The notes: generated by a model from the sequence alone, not told the origin. A stretch of 59,438 nucleotides of DNA from CAKRJP01 sp963589425 (GCA_963589425.1 CAVAKZ010000090.1:1-59438), one strand, 5' to 3'; positions 50,768 to 59,036 are shown, numbered from the stretch's first letter. Numbers and translations are program-made.

Positions 50768-53524
50768 TCACTCCTTTCCATTGAGGTACTTCGATACGGT
50801 TGAGGCTGAGACGCCCAATGCTTCTGCTATTTCGGATGTACTGTAACCCGACGCACTCAACGCACTGATACGGTTCTGCTTTGCTGTGCTCAGTGATGTA
50901 CTTGCACGAGGTGTAGCTCGCTGACGAATCGTATCAGTGTTGGTGTTATTCAGTATCTGTGTAAGTTTGTTCTCCGAAATTGCACCGGCTTGAATAGCTT
51001 CCCATTCTTTATCCGTAATCTCAATATTGTTTCTCTTAGCTCCTACAGAACTTCTTGCCTGTGCCAGAGCCTGCTGGCTTGCTTTCTTCACTTCAGCCTT
51101 TGTCATATCTGGGTTGTCTTTCTTCTTAGCTGCCACGGTAGCATTAGCCATAGTCTGAGCCTGCCTTTCTCTTGGGGCATTTGACAAAGCTAAATCCAGT
51201 TTAGAATTTAAAGACTTTACTTCTTCAGAATAAGTAGCTTTAGCAGAAGCAGAATAAGCAATCTTTCCAGTATTTACCATTTCTTTACGAGCCTGATTTG
51301 CTAAAGATTTCATAGCATTAGCATAATCTGCATAGGCTTCTTCCTGAGGGGTTCCTGAAGAAAGAGTACGGGCATCCTTAGTTTCTGCCATCTTTGTACT
51401 CTTCTGAGTTCTTACTTGAATCTTACCATTCTTGTCGACATACTCTTCTACAACAGACTTGTAGGAAAGAGAACCGTCTTCGTTAATTGTAGGAGAACCC
51501 TTTCTCTTAAGAACCTGTGTCTCAGACTTTGCTCTTGAGATGAGCGTCGAAGCTCCTTCGTGGTAACGACCTTCTGAATCTACATTTCCCTGATACTTTT
51601 TCTTCAAAGAAGAGATACCATTGTCAATCTCGCTCTGCTTATAATCCAGCTTATGTTTCTCAGCATCAATGACAACCATACTGTGACGAACTGCTCTTGC
51701 CAATTCGTCCTGTGTTGCACCCTTCAAAGTCATGTCAGTAATCAGGTTCGATACTTTACCCATCTCAGTCTGAGTATTCTTCATAATCTTGTACTCTTTA
51801 CCGTTACGATAGTAACGAGTAGTTCCATCAGAATCTGTTTTGGCTGTTCCACCATAAGCATCTTTGGTGTCGAATCCTTCAAGGCCTTTCAACGGAGATG
51901 TAGAAGTAATCTTCACCTTACTCTTTGAAGAGTTGCAAGGGATTACCATAACTGTATCACCATCGAAATCGGCACCGGATAATCGGTCAGCATTCTTTTT
52001 GTTAATGCCGATGGCATCAGCTGGAGTATTTCCAAGAACACTCTTTCCTTCTGCCAGCTTGTTGTTTACTTTTAGAATGGGAATCTCAAAAGTTCCTCCA
52101 TGCGGATAACGAATCAGTGCAACTGTTTCTCCGTCTTTGTAGTTCGGTGCATATACTTCGTTGTCTTTGATTGATGTCAAAGGAAGAATTACCTGATACT
52201 TCTGACGAGGTAAGGCTGCTGCCTGTAAATGTACAGCTGCCGCATCACAATCGTCTGCAAAAGATTTCAGTAATGTCTTCTTAACAGTCGGATTGGTCAA
52301 AGAACAGATTTCATCATACTCTGCCTGTTTATCGGCTTTCGCTAATCCGAGCTGTTTCTTGATAAGTGTAAGACTCTGCTTAGAAAGGAACTGTGAAGGA
52401 AGTGCTTTACTCCATTCGCCCCAATCTCCTTCTTCTGCTCTCTTATTGATCAGAGACAGAGACTGTTTCTTTCCTGTTACCGGGTCTGTATATTTTCCTT
52501 TCGGGTCATCATAATAGCTCTGACCACCATGCTCCTTAATCAAAGAACCAAACGGATTGTCTGGGTCATCTTTGATTTTCTTAAGGACATCCTTGGTGGC
52601 AGTTCCAGATTTTTTATTTGTATTGAAGATGACATCAACACCATCCGGCATATTATCGGAATAGACAGCCATGCCCTTAAGATAATGTGTACCATCTACC
52701 ATAATACGAACCTGTGCATAATGAGAATCGCCGAGAGACAAATCTTGTACACCTCTACGAAGCTCAATTACTCCATCCTTATCAACGCCGCCTTGATCAG
52801 CATATCTGATTTGCAGACGTTTAGAATCAAGACTTGCCGGATATTCGAAAGCTTTCTTGAATGACTCTCCATCATCATAAGAGATATAATCCCGAACAGA
52901 ATGCACATTTTCGAAATCATAAATATCCTTGTGCTCCGTTCCCGGAGGACAGATTACTTTGATATTGGTCTGTTTACCAGGATTAGTAACCTGCGGAACA
53001 CCACCACCATAAACCGGATAGCCTTCCATTTCCAAAATATAAAGAGCCTGGCTCAGCTTCTCTTTTGATATACCCAATTCCTTCTCAACACCGGTTCCAA
53101 CATCGATCATTCCCTTTTCATCAATCTGTTTCCTAAGGAAATCAGCAGTCGCTTTTGCCTGATTCATTCTTTCTTCAGAACTGGTATTCAACAGAGAGCG
53201 GACAGACGAATCATTTGCGAAACCCATCTTTTCAGCAATCTCGTTTAGGCTGTAGCCCTTTTCTCTAAGTCCTTTAGCAGTCTCAACCTGTAAAGCTCTT
53301 CGCTCATCTTTTGCGAGACTCAACTGAGTACGAAGCTGTGTTGTGGTAAGACCCATATTTTTAGCAATATCAGTCTCGCTCATACCAGACTTCTTTAACT
53401 CCTGCACACGGCTCAAAAAATCTCCGCTGTGCTGATAAGGGTTATCTCCAGAACCCCAAGGATAGCGCCCAGAACGTCTAGGCATTCCGTAATGCATTAA
53501 CATATCTTCCACAATGGGATTCAT
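50768..53524 (-). CDS. single-chain RNA polymerase-like protein with DFDGD motif
   Basis: 918 residues. Near the N-terminus is LMHYGMPRRSGRYPWGSG, akin to the tag of the neighbouring proteins. Helix-turn-helix-like units (DIAKNMGLTTTQLRTQL and SLNEIAEKMGF) follow at about 50-110. The key feature is LSGADFDGDTVMVIP (516-529) preceded by RYPHGGTFEIPILKVNN, which parallels the NADFDGD loop of cellular RNA polymerase beta-prime and YonO/crAss-type phage polymerases. A resolvase-like HTH ends the chain (ISALSASGYSTSEIAEAL). It probably transcribes phage genes; its late position and tag suggest it may be virion-packaged, which is inference. Confidence 0.75.
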   Translation of the reverse strand: MNPIVEDMLMHYGMPRRSGRYPWGSGDNPYQHSGDFLSRVQELKKSGMSETDIAKNMGLTTTQLRTQLSLAKDERRALQVETAKGLREKGYSLNEIAEKMGFANDSSVRSLLNTSSEERMNQAKATADFLRKQIDEKGMIDVGTGVEKELGISKEKLSQALYILEMEGYPVYGGGVPQVTNPGKQTNIKVICPPGTEHKDIYDFENVHSVRDYISYDDGESFKKAFEYPASLDSKRLQIRYADQGGVDKDGVIELRRGVQDLSLGDSHYAQVRIMVDGTHYLKGMAVYSDNMPDGVDVIFNTNKKSGTATKDVLKKIKDDPDNPFGSLIKEHGGQSYYDDPKGKYTDPVTGKKQSLSLINKRAEEGDWGEWSKALPSQFLSKQSLTLIKKQLGLAKADKQAEYDEICSLTNPTVKKTLLKSFADDCDAAAVHLQAAALPRQKYQVILPLTSIKDNEVYAPNYKDGETVALIRYPHGGTFEIPILKVNNKLAEGKSVLGNTPADAIGINKKNADRLSGADFDGDTVMVIPCNSSKSKVKITSTSPLKGLEGFDTKDAYGGTAKTDSDGTTRYYRNGKEYKIMKNTQTEMGKVSNLITDMTLKGATQDELARAVRHSMVVIDAEKHKLDYKQSEIDNGISSLKKKYQGNVDSEGRYHEGASTLISRAKSETQVLKRKGSPTINEDGSLSYKSVVEEYVDKNGKIQVRTQKSTKMAETKDARTLSSGTPQEEAYADYANAMKSLANQARKEMVNTGKIAYSASAKATYSEEVKSLNSKLDLALSNAPRERQAQTMANATVAAKKKDNPDMTKAEVKKASQQALAQARSSVGAKRNNIEITDKEWEAIQAGAISENKLTQILNNTNTDTIRQRATPRASTSLSTAKQNRISALSASGYSTSEIAEALGVSASTVSKYLNGKE

Positions 53525-53527
53525 AGC

Positions 53528-54085
53528 TTAGACCTCCTGTTCTTTGATTCTTTTGATAACTTTGTCGAAAGTAATAATCTTGTCCATGATCGACACAATA
53601 TCTTCTGCTGTCGGATTGTGATACAGAATCTCGTCATTCTGATAGATTCGCAATTCCATCTCAATATCAGCCGGCTTAACATGATACTCCAAACAAAAAA
53701 GAGCAGCATATATTTCAAGCTGCTCCATGTGTGCCGGTACTTTGCCAGTCTTCAAATCGTGAATCCGAAGAAGACCATTTCTAAAGAGAATAGAATCTGC
53801 GGTTCCAAAACAATTGTCTGAATAATACAGAATCTGTTCCGGTTTCATCTTAAACCCGATAGCGTCGTTTACGTATGCATTCAAAGTCTTCTGTGACTTT
53901 GGTAATTTCTGTCCTAATGCAATACATTGTGCCGCGAATGCATGTAAGACGGTTCCTTTTTGAACGGCAAGGAAATTAGTATACGCTTCCGCAACCTTAT
54001 CCTCGCCATAATTTATCCAGTGATATTTACTGGCACCAAGAAAGGCATGTTGTCCTTCAAGGTTTGAATGATTGTTGAAGTTCAT
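53528..54085 (-). CDS. PD-(D/E)XK exonuclease (Cas4/RecB-like), 185 aa
   Basis: KGTVLHAFAA, then GTADSILFRNGLLRIHDLKTGK and EQLEIYAALF are the RecB-type nuclease motifs (Asp, Asp-x-Lys, Gln-x-x-x-Tyr). It could process DNA ends for recombination or packaging. Upstream of the RNA polymerase gene in the same operon. Confidence 0.8.
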   Translation of the reverse strand: MNFNNHSNLEGQHAFLGASKYHWINYGEDKVAEAYTNFLAVQKGTVLHAFAAQCIALGQKLPKSQKTLNAYVNDAIGFKMKPEQILYYSDNCFGTADSILFRNGLLRIHDLKTGKVPAHMEQLEIYAALFCLEYHVKPADIEMELRIYQNDEILYHNPTAEDIVSIMDKIITFDKVIKRIKEQEV

Positions 54086-54347
54086 TCAGTACCTCCTCTT
54101 TGTTCTCCGGACATATGAATCTTGAAAATGACATCTGGTTCATACGCTCGACATAATATTCTTGATTCGGCTGCTTCTTTGCGCCAGCACTTTTTTTACA
54201 TTCAAGAGAAGCCCACTTATTGTTGTAAAGAACAAGCAGATCGGGAATGCCCTGAATATAAGTCGGGTCGTTCTTCATAACGATACATCCCTGAAATCTT
54301 TCTTTCAGCTCCTTAATCAAATTTGACTGAAACTTGTTTTCTAACAT
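54057..54347 (-). CDS. VRR-NUC/Holliday-junction-type nuclease, 96 aa
   Basis: Starts at 54347 after AGGAGG (the in-frame ATG further upstream lacks one). NDPTYIQGIPDLLVLYNNKWASLECKKS carries the Asp-x(n)-Glu-x-Lys of PD-(D/E)XK nucleases of the VRR-NUC kind, which resolve branched DNA. It overlaps the next nuclease by 29 bp. Confidence 0.78.
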   Translation of the reverse strand: MLENKFQSNLIKELKERFQGCIVMKNDPTYIQGIPDLLVLYNNKWASLECKKSAGAKKQPNQEYYVERMNQMSFSRFICPENKEEVLNELQQSFKP

Positions 54348-54419
54348 TAAGTTGTGCCTCCTTCCAAAATGCAAAAGAGAATGTAACATTTCTAAAAATG
54401 CATTTTTATCCTCTCTCTT

Positions 54420-54444
54420 CATAAAAGGGCATGTTTTTTTCGCG
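54420..54444 (-). promoter_or_regulatory. P-element 12
   Basis: CGCG-N16-TTATG, directly after the terminator at 54455-54496. It precedes the nuclease and RNA polymerase operon by about 70 bases. Confidence 0.6.
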
Positions 54445-54454
54445 CGCAAAAAAG

Positions 54455-54496
54455 AGCATAAAAAGACAGAGACACGATTAAGCATCTCTGTCTAAA
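54455..54496 (-). terminator. intrinsic terminator after the PASTA gene
   Basis: A perfect 9-bp stem AGACAGAGA/TCTCTGTCT and TTTTT. With P-element 12 next to it, the same terminator-promoter arrangement as in the 12-20 kb cassettes. Confidence 0.8.
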
Positions 54497-54509
54497 TATC
54501 AATATTCAA

Positions 54510-55079
54510 TTATTGTTTTTCATCTGTTATCCCGGCTGCCTTGTGTTCTTTCTTAAATATCTTACCGATATTATTCTTAGCCGCCCCCATAGTCTCCGAG
54601 ATGGTTCCTTTCATTTTTTCATTTCGTTCCAACTTCTCGGAGACTTTCTTTTCTTTTGCTTCCTGCTTTGCCTGAATGTTGTTGTCAAATATCTTTTGAC
54701 TAGCATCAATAACATCTTGCGTGATGTATCGCAGACAAACCGTTGTGCCTTGTTTTACTTTCGTCCCTTGCCTCGGGCTGGAATCTAATATCTGAGTGTC
54801 TTCGCAATTCTTATACTTTGGATCTGCTTCTGCAACACGCAGTTTACTCTTAGATACTTTTAATCCGAGTTCGCTCAACATTGTTTCGGCCTGTTCCAAA
54901 TCGATTGGAAATCCTTTTCGATATAACTCTGGAATGACCACCTTGCTTGTTTCCGATTTTTCGGACGAATCGTTCTTCGCATTATCAATTGCTTTCTCAA
55001 CAAGAGGTGTGGCAGCCACAACCAAGGAGCCAACAGCGCTAATTACACCTACAATATTTTTATTTGATCCTCTTCCCAT
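54510..55079 (-). CDS. membrane-anchored PASTA-like protein, 189 aa
   Basis: Start at 55079. A short N-terminal hydrophobic part (NIVGVISAVGSLVVAATPLV), then a PASTA-like unit (VVIPELYRKGFPIDLEQAETMLSELGLKV ... SSPRQGTKVKQGTTVCLRY), then a Lys/Glu coiled coil. PASTA units usually sense peptidoglycan; here the orientation is uncertain and the role unknown. Confidence 0.65.
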   Translation of the reverse strand: MGRGSNKNIVGVISAVGSLVVAATPLVEKAIDNAKNDSSEKSETSKVVIPELYRKGFPIDLEQAETMLSELGLKVSKSKLRVAEADPKYKNCEDTQILDSSPRQGTKVKQGTTVCLRYITQDVIDASQKIFDNNIQAKQEAKEKKVSEKLERNEKMKGTISETMGAAKNNIGKIFKKEHKAAGITDEKQ

Positions 55080-55111
55080 TTCTGTACCCATCCTCCATAT
55101 CTGGGCGTAAA

Positions 55112-55140
55112 TTAAAAAGTGCGCCCCAATTTGTGAGACG
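55112..55140 (-). terminator. small hairpin with T run
   Basis: GTGCG/CGCAC stem and TTTTT on the minus strand, between the regulatory region and the PASTA gene. It might attenuate transcription into that gene. Confidence 0.5.
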
Positions 55141-55168
55141 CACCGAAAAAGCGCATCTCTAATTGTTG

Positions 55169-55292
55169 CCACACAATCTCATCGCCGTTCAAGGGTACGA
55201 GTAAAAGAGAATACACTTTTTACCAAAGTTATTCCTCGAACGCGAATTCAAATATTAGATTGTGTGGCTCTTATAGTATACCATGAGGTATA
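55169..55292. promoter_or_regulatory. operator-like region
   Basis: An 11-bp inverted repeat, CCACACAATCT (55170-55180) with AGATTGTGTGG (about 55257-55267), and a 7-bp dyad GTATACC-ATGA-GGTATAC (about 55275-55292) lie between two minus-strand genes. The GTATAC core recurs in the right-end promoter. Repressor or phage regulator binding is likely but no cognate gene was identified. Confidence 0.55.
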
Positions 55293-55374
55293 CAAATTTG
55301 AAAGTGGATTTTCATCACCAGCCGCCTTGTCTGTTCAAACAACTGCAAAGCCAATGTACCTCCAAAATATCCAT

Positions 55375-55563
55375 TCACGCCGCAACCAGCTTTGCTCGTT
55401 TCATCAGGTCGTCATATACCACCTTCGTACCATCCGTCATAAATATCATGATGCTCATGTAATTGTACGGCTTGAAATCTTTCGCTCCCTTCGACAGTCT
55501 CGGATACACCATCTTAAAATTCTCGAAAATATCTTTCCACGTCACTTTCCTTGCTTCACCCAT
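55375..55563 (-). CDS. hypothetical protein, 62 aa
   Basis: MGEARKVTWKDIFENFKMVYPRLSK followed by TDGTKVVYDDLMKRAKLV, a mixed alpha/beta small soluble protein with GAGGTG before its ATG. The type recurs in Clostridia phages. Function unknown. It is the last gene before the scaffold gap. Confidence 0.6.
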   Translation of the reverse strand: MGEARKVTWKDIFENFKMVYPRLSKGAKDFKPYNYMSIMIFMTDGTKVVYDDLMKRAKLVAA

Positions 55564-55585
55564 AAAATCACCTCATTTCTTGCTT

Positions 55586-55900
55586 CTGGTCAAAAACCCA
55601 CTTTTTTTTCGCTATTACTATATATTTTTAAACTTTTTATCATAATAGTTTNNNNNNNNNNCCGCAAACCCGCATAAATACTGGATTCTTACTGGTCAAA
55701 TCCGCATTTTTAAAAGTGGGCAAAACCGGGCATTTGACCAGAAATTTGACCAAAATCGTCATTTTTCACTCATTTCGTACCCAATTTTTCGCCTCCGAAC
55801 ACCCCTTGGTCAAAAATATCCGGGCTTTGGTCAAATCCTAAAACCCAAAAGTGGGCAGAAAATTGACCAAATTTGACCCGAATTTTTAACCTAGATTAGA
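55586..55900. repeat. att-like core and TGGTCAAA repeats around a scaffold gap
   Basis: A 23-bp copy of the attP core (55662-55684) starts directly after 10 N (55652-55661). TGGTCAAA or its inverse TTTGACCA occurs before the gap (about 55586) and several times after it (about 55692, 55733, 55748, 55805, 55829, 55863, 55871). Because the repeats flank both sides of the gap the scaffold join is plausible. These could be arm sites of a second integrase, or an iteron origin. The gap size is unknown. Confidence 0.6.
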
Positions 55901-55901
55901 C

Positions 55902-56114
55902 CTATCTCCACACTTTTCCGGTCCGTTTATCCTTCAAAACGACCCTTCCTTCGACGTGAAAATCAGCCAATTCACAAAGCGAAAACAGTGTGTTTAGCAG
56001 TTGATGGAATCTAATTTCGTCCTTATCCTGCTCTTTTTCAGTGTTCTTAATTGCCTCATATGCAGTCGGGTCGCTGTATCCTTCTGCATTTTTTCTGTCA
56101 TCTTTTACTGCCAT
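55902..56114 (-). CDS. hypothetical protein, 70 aa
   Basis: MAVKDDRKNAEGYSDPTAYEAIKN and FHVEGRVVLKDKRTGKVWR are typical of small early phage proteins. ATG at 56114 preferred over an upstream TTG. Overlaps the small membrane gene by 17 bp. Function unknown. Confidence 0.6.
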   Translation of the reverse strand: MAVKDDRKNAEGYSDPTAYEAIKNTEKEQDKDEIRFHQLLNTLFSLCELADFHVEGRVVLKDKRTGKVWR

Positions 56115-56238
56115 CCCTACCCCCAAATATCAATGAATCATCCATCAGCATTGCGGCATTCATAACCGACAAAATTGCACCGGCAATCGCTGTAATAAGC
56201 CCCACAAGAATGATGATTCCTAAAATCAAATATATCAT
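56098..56238 (-). CDS. small membrane protein, 46 aa
   Basis: A short ORF with one long hydrophobic helix at its start (IYLILGIIILVGLITAIAGAI). GGAGG precedes the ATG, which shares a base with the stop of the upstream gene (TAATG). Function unknown. Confidence 0.6.
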   Translation of the reverse strand: MIYLILGIIILVGLITAIAGAILSVMNAAMLMDDSLIFGGRDGSKR

Positions 56239-56606
56239 TATGTCGCCTCCACTTCCTCAAACTTCACACCACCATATACCCACAAATCTTCCTTAAGCTT
56301 ATCCATGTCAAGCTCTCCATTCTGCCATTTTTCATAATATTCGAGAACATGTTCTGTAAACTCCGGTATCCGTTTTGCGTACGATTTCGTCCAATAATGG
56401 TCCATCAATACCTCAAGCGGCAGAGTAAGCAGAAGAATCATCGCCTGATTGATAGCATCATTCGTAGCCTCCTGCTTAACTCTATCCAATTCGTCAGATA
56501 TCTTTTCTCTTACCAAAACATCTAACTGCGATCTTGTCAGGTTGTACGTAGCGGTCGTAGCCTTCTGCTCACATTTCTGTGCTCTTCTCCTTTCAGCTCG
56601 GCCCAT
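56238..56606 (-). CDS. hypothetical early protein, 122 aa
   Basis: GRAERRRAQKCEQK, then a long helical domain (LTRSQLDVLVREKISDELDRVKQEATND) and LEYYEKWQNGELDMDKLKEDLWVYGGV. A recurrent early-region protein in Clostridia phages; no known function. Confidence 0.65.
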   Translation of the reverse strand: MGRAERRRAQKCEQKATTATYNLTRSQLDVLVREKISDELDRVKQEATNDAINQAMILLLTLPLEVLMDHYWTKSYAKRIPEFTEHVLEYYEKWQNGELDMDKLKEDLWVYGGVKFEEVEAT

Positions 56607-56618
56607 AATGCCACCTCC

Positions 56619-56780
56619 TTAATCTGTAATACAGTTTTCTCTTGCTACAAACAGTGCGATACCAACCATCAGAGCAAATAAAAAGAACGTTGCATTCCAT
56701 TCGATCGGGACGGTCAACGCTCCAAGCACAATAAATATCAGTCCGAAGACCTTATTTTTGATCAAGTCTTTTCTCATCAT
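56619..56780 (-). CDS. two-helix membrane protein, 53 aa
   Basis: A short ORF: KNKVFGLIFIVLGALTV and FFLFALMVGIALFVA form two membrane helices with a short Pro-Ile-Glu turn. GGAG lies 7 bases before the ATG. It overlaps the end of the next upstream gene by 29 bp. Confidence 0.6.
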   Translation of the reverse strand: MMRKDLIKNKVFGLIFIVLGALTVPIEWNATFFLFALMVGIALFVARENCITD

Positions 56781-56922
56781 GCGTTTCTCCTTCTTTAAAT
56801 TTTCCGTATGCCTTCGCCGTAGCGCAATGTTCGATGCACTTCATAATGCGGTCAACCAGCCCGTACAGGCATACATAAGCAATAAGAAACAAAATAACCA
56901 TCTGTATAATCGTCAGCTGCAT
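56752..56922 (-). CDS. small membrane protein, 56 aa
   Basis: A short ORF whose N-terminal helix (LTIIQMVILFLIAYVCLYGLV) is followed by a Cys/His-containing basic segment (IMKCIEHCATAKAYGKF). GGA-rich site upstream. Ends inside the next gene's start region. Confidence 0.55.
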   Translation of the reverse strand: MQLTIIQMVILFLIAYVCLYGLVDRIMKCIEHCATAKAYGKFKEGETHDEKRLDQK

Positions 56923-56927
56923 AAATA

Positions 56928-57641
56928 TCAATCCTCCGTCTTTCCAGTAACCAGTTCACTATAAGGAAGTTCTTCAATCCACTTACAGAATTCACGCCAT
57001 TCGTCCAGCTTATGTCCTCTGCGGGACTTGTAAATGTTAGCCAGAACTTCATAATTCATCATAACGTTACGAGTCTGATTGTAACTGCTCGGAAGAAGCT
57101 GGATCATCTGCCACCAGATTTCCTTCTGCCAATCGGGATTGTCCTTCTTCTCCAAATATCCTTCTCTACAGTAGTTTAAAGTTTCGATTGTCCGTCCGAG
57201 TTCGTTGAAAGAAGCCACAATCAGGTGTTCATAACTGAAATCATCCATTGTGAATTCCTTAGCCGTAATCTTATGCATAGTGCTACAGCTATTAGCGACC
57301 GTCCCAACTTTATAAGTATCGAACTCTTTCCACCAATATAAAGGCGCTGTTATCCTCACATACACCGGCATCATTCGCATAAACTTTCTATGATCAGTAC
57401 CGGCTTTGGATAAGCGCTGCATAAGTGAGCGGTCGTTTTTACCAATATCGAAGCCATTTACTGATTTACACCGCTCACATAAGCATTCTCCTTCTGGACT
57501 AATATCACCCTTCAACTGATAACATTCATCGCATGTAATGCTATCACTCTTTTCCCAACTATTCATAGGGTTTCGCATTCCCTCAATGATGAATATCATC
57601 TGCTCCGGACTTGCCAGAGTCACATTCTCCAATTTAATCAT
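56928..57641 (-). CDS. conserved phage protein with Cys cluster, 237 aa
   Basis: A CxxC-x(n)-CxxC zinc site (CDECYQ ... CLCERC, about residues 38-58) is followed by DHRKFMRMMPVYVRITAPLYWWKEFDTYKVG and SSYNQTRNVMMNYEVLANIYKSR. The family is common in early regions of Firmicutes phages. The His/Arg-rich core recalls ThyX-like thymidylate synthases, but the ThyX signature is not visible, so I leave the function open. Confidence 0.7.
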   Translation of the reverse strand: MIKLENVTLASPEQMIFIIEGMRNPMNSWEKSDSITCDECYQLKGDISPEGECLCERCKSVNGFDIGKNDRSLMQRLSKAGTDHRKFMRMMPVYVRITAPLYWWKEFDTYKVGTVANSCSTMHKITAKEFTMDDFSYEHLIVASFNELGRTIETLNYCREGYLEKKDNPDWQKEIWWQMIQLLPSSYNQTRNVMMNYEVLANIYKSRRGHKLDEWREFCKWIEELPYSELVTGKTED

Positions 57642-57958
57642 CGCTGTTTACCTCGTTCTCTTTCTAATTTCACATCCATAGCCTTCTCTAATTCTTCTGG
57701 CGAAATATCAAAAATAGACTTAAGGAATTCGAGGCAGATATACGCATCCGCCATTTCTTCCAAAAGTCCTATTCTGTCATCATACCCTCGAATCTGTTTA
57801 CTAATTTGCTGTGTAAGCTCAGCGAACTCTTCCATAGCAATCGTGCATTTGAGTTTCCATGGCTGATTCTCGACACTCTTACGGATGATACGCCGTCGTT
57901 CCTTATCAGACAACTGAATATCACTGTGCATACCCTGGATGAATTTACTCCTCTCCAT
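57638..57958 (-). CDS. MazG-like nucleotide pyrophosphohydrolase, 106 aa
   Basis: AMEEFAELTQQISKQIRG, then DRIGLLEEMADAYICLEFL show the ExxE-12-28-ExxD metal-binding pattern of MazG proteins. These hydrolyse NTPs or (p)ppGpp-type nucleotides and may alter the host nucleotide pool or stress response. Start at 57958 after GGAGG. Confidence 0.8.
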   Translation of the reverse strand: MERSKFIQGMHSDIQLSDKERRRIIRKSVENQPWKLKCTIAMEEFAELTQQISKQIRGYDDRIGLLEEMADAYICLEFLKSIFDISPEELEKAMDVKLERERGKQR

Positions 57959-58961
57959 CAGTAGCCTCCGTTCTGGCTTTAGCGGTTTCCCTACGCTGTC
58001 TGTACTCAATCTCATCGATTTCATCAAATCCGTTTTCTGCCGCTTTGAAATATCTATTGATTTTTACCAGCTTCAATGATGGAGTAATCAAATATAAAAC
58101 CCCGACGGTATCAAAGTCACCCTCTGCTGGATCTGTAAGAAAGTCTTCGGTATAAACTTTATACGGTCTATCTTCTGGAATATAAGGCATGGTAATTGGG
58201 AACATTTCGTCAACGATATTACCAACCAAACCCCCGCGATAGGAAGAATCAGAGAGGACATCAACTCCATAATATCTATCGTTATCATGGTATTTAACAG
58301 TTCCGTCGGCATATACATCTTTAAATAGAGATGACATGCGCTTACACTGATAGCTGACTTTCTCGCCATTTAAGCCTGACACATCGGAAATATCATTCCA
58401 CACGTCCTCAGTATCCTCGATGGGAAGCAATGCTTTATGATCAATCAGACGATTCAGAATAGCTTTAGTTAGACCGATACTGAAACCGGAATGACCATCC
58501 TCACAAAGAGACCTGAACGCTTTTAAAGCGCTTTCATAGCAGGCACAACCGTAATCCCACTCTTCGTCTTTTCGGTCTGGATTCTCGTGTTTACACGCCA
58601 GAGCAACTTCATTCTCAGCCCAAAGTTCCATGCCGGATTTCTCACGGCAGGAAACAATCGGCAAGTTTTTGTCGTCAATATAATCTGTCGCATAAACCTT
58701 TCTGCTGTTGCCACCAAAATGCTCAATGTTTTCCTGGAGGTTGTCATTCACAGCGTCAAATATCAATCCTTGCTTTTTACACCAGTCAACCGCTTGCTGA
58801 GTCTGCTCTTCATTGCGTGCTGTCCAGAGAATTAGCTTGTCGCCGTCCGCCTGAGCTTTTTTCAGATACTCAATAAGCTCCTCGTTCGGTTCACCGATTT
58901 CCGGCCATTTGTTTTCACATAAAGTCCCATCAAAATCTATTGCTATTATTCTATGATTCAT
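57945..58961 (-). CDS. HAD-family hydrolase fused to a DUF domain, 338 aa
   Basis: RIIAIDFDGTLCENKWP (residues about 4-20) with LILWTARNEEQTQQAVDWCKKQG is the HAD phosphatase core. After about residue 120 comes WAENEVALACKHENPDRKDEEWDYGCACYESALKAFRSL, a domain common alone in phages. It might act on nucleotides or other phosphoesters. It is the first gene of the leftward early operon. Confidence 0.8.
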   Translation of the reverse strand: MNHRIIAIDFDGTLCENKWPEIGEPNEELIEYLKKAQADGDKLILWTARNEEQTQQAVDWCKKQGLIFDAVNDNLQENIEHFGGNSRKVYATDYIDDKNLPIVSCREKSGMELWAENEVALACKHENPDRKDEEWDYGCACYESALKAFRSLCEDGHSGFSIGLTKAILNRLIDHKALLPIEDTEDVWNDISDVSGLNGEKVSYQCKRMSSLFKDVYADGTVKYHDNDRYYGVDVLSDSSYRGGLVGNIVDEMFPITMPYIPEDRPYKVYTEDFLTDPAEGDFDTVGVLYLITPSLKLVKINRYFKAAENGFDEIDEIEYRQRRETAKARTEATDGEE

Positions 58962-59007
58962 TTGTTCTCCTTTCAAAATCAAAGCTCGTTTGTTCGTATA
59001 TATTGTA

Positions 59008-59036
59008 TTGACTGCTATGTGTATACACTATATACT
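59008..59036 (+). promoter_or_regulatory. sigma-A-like promoter with palindrome
   Basis: TTGACT, 17 bases, TATACT on the plus strand. The spacer has the perfect 10-bp palindrome GTGTATACAC (59019-59028), a likely operator. Divergent to the HAD gene's operon. Confidence 0.8.

Noticed and set aside
55375..55677. Plus-strand 137-codon ORF running into the N gap
   Set aside because: Crosses unknown bases and the antisense of the 62-residue gene; no ribosome site.
867..58097. AAATATAA as a promoter -10 box or T4-like late promoter
   Set aside because: Copies lie inside coding regions at any distance from genes, are on the strand opposite to most transcription, and have no consistent upstream box.
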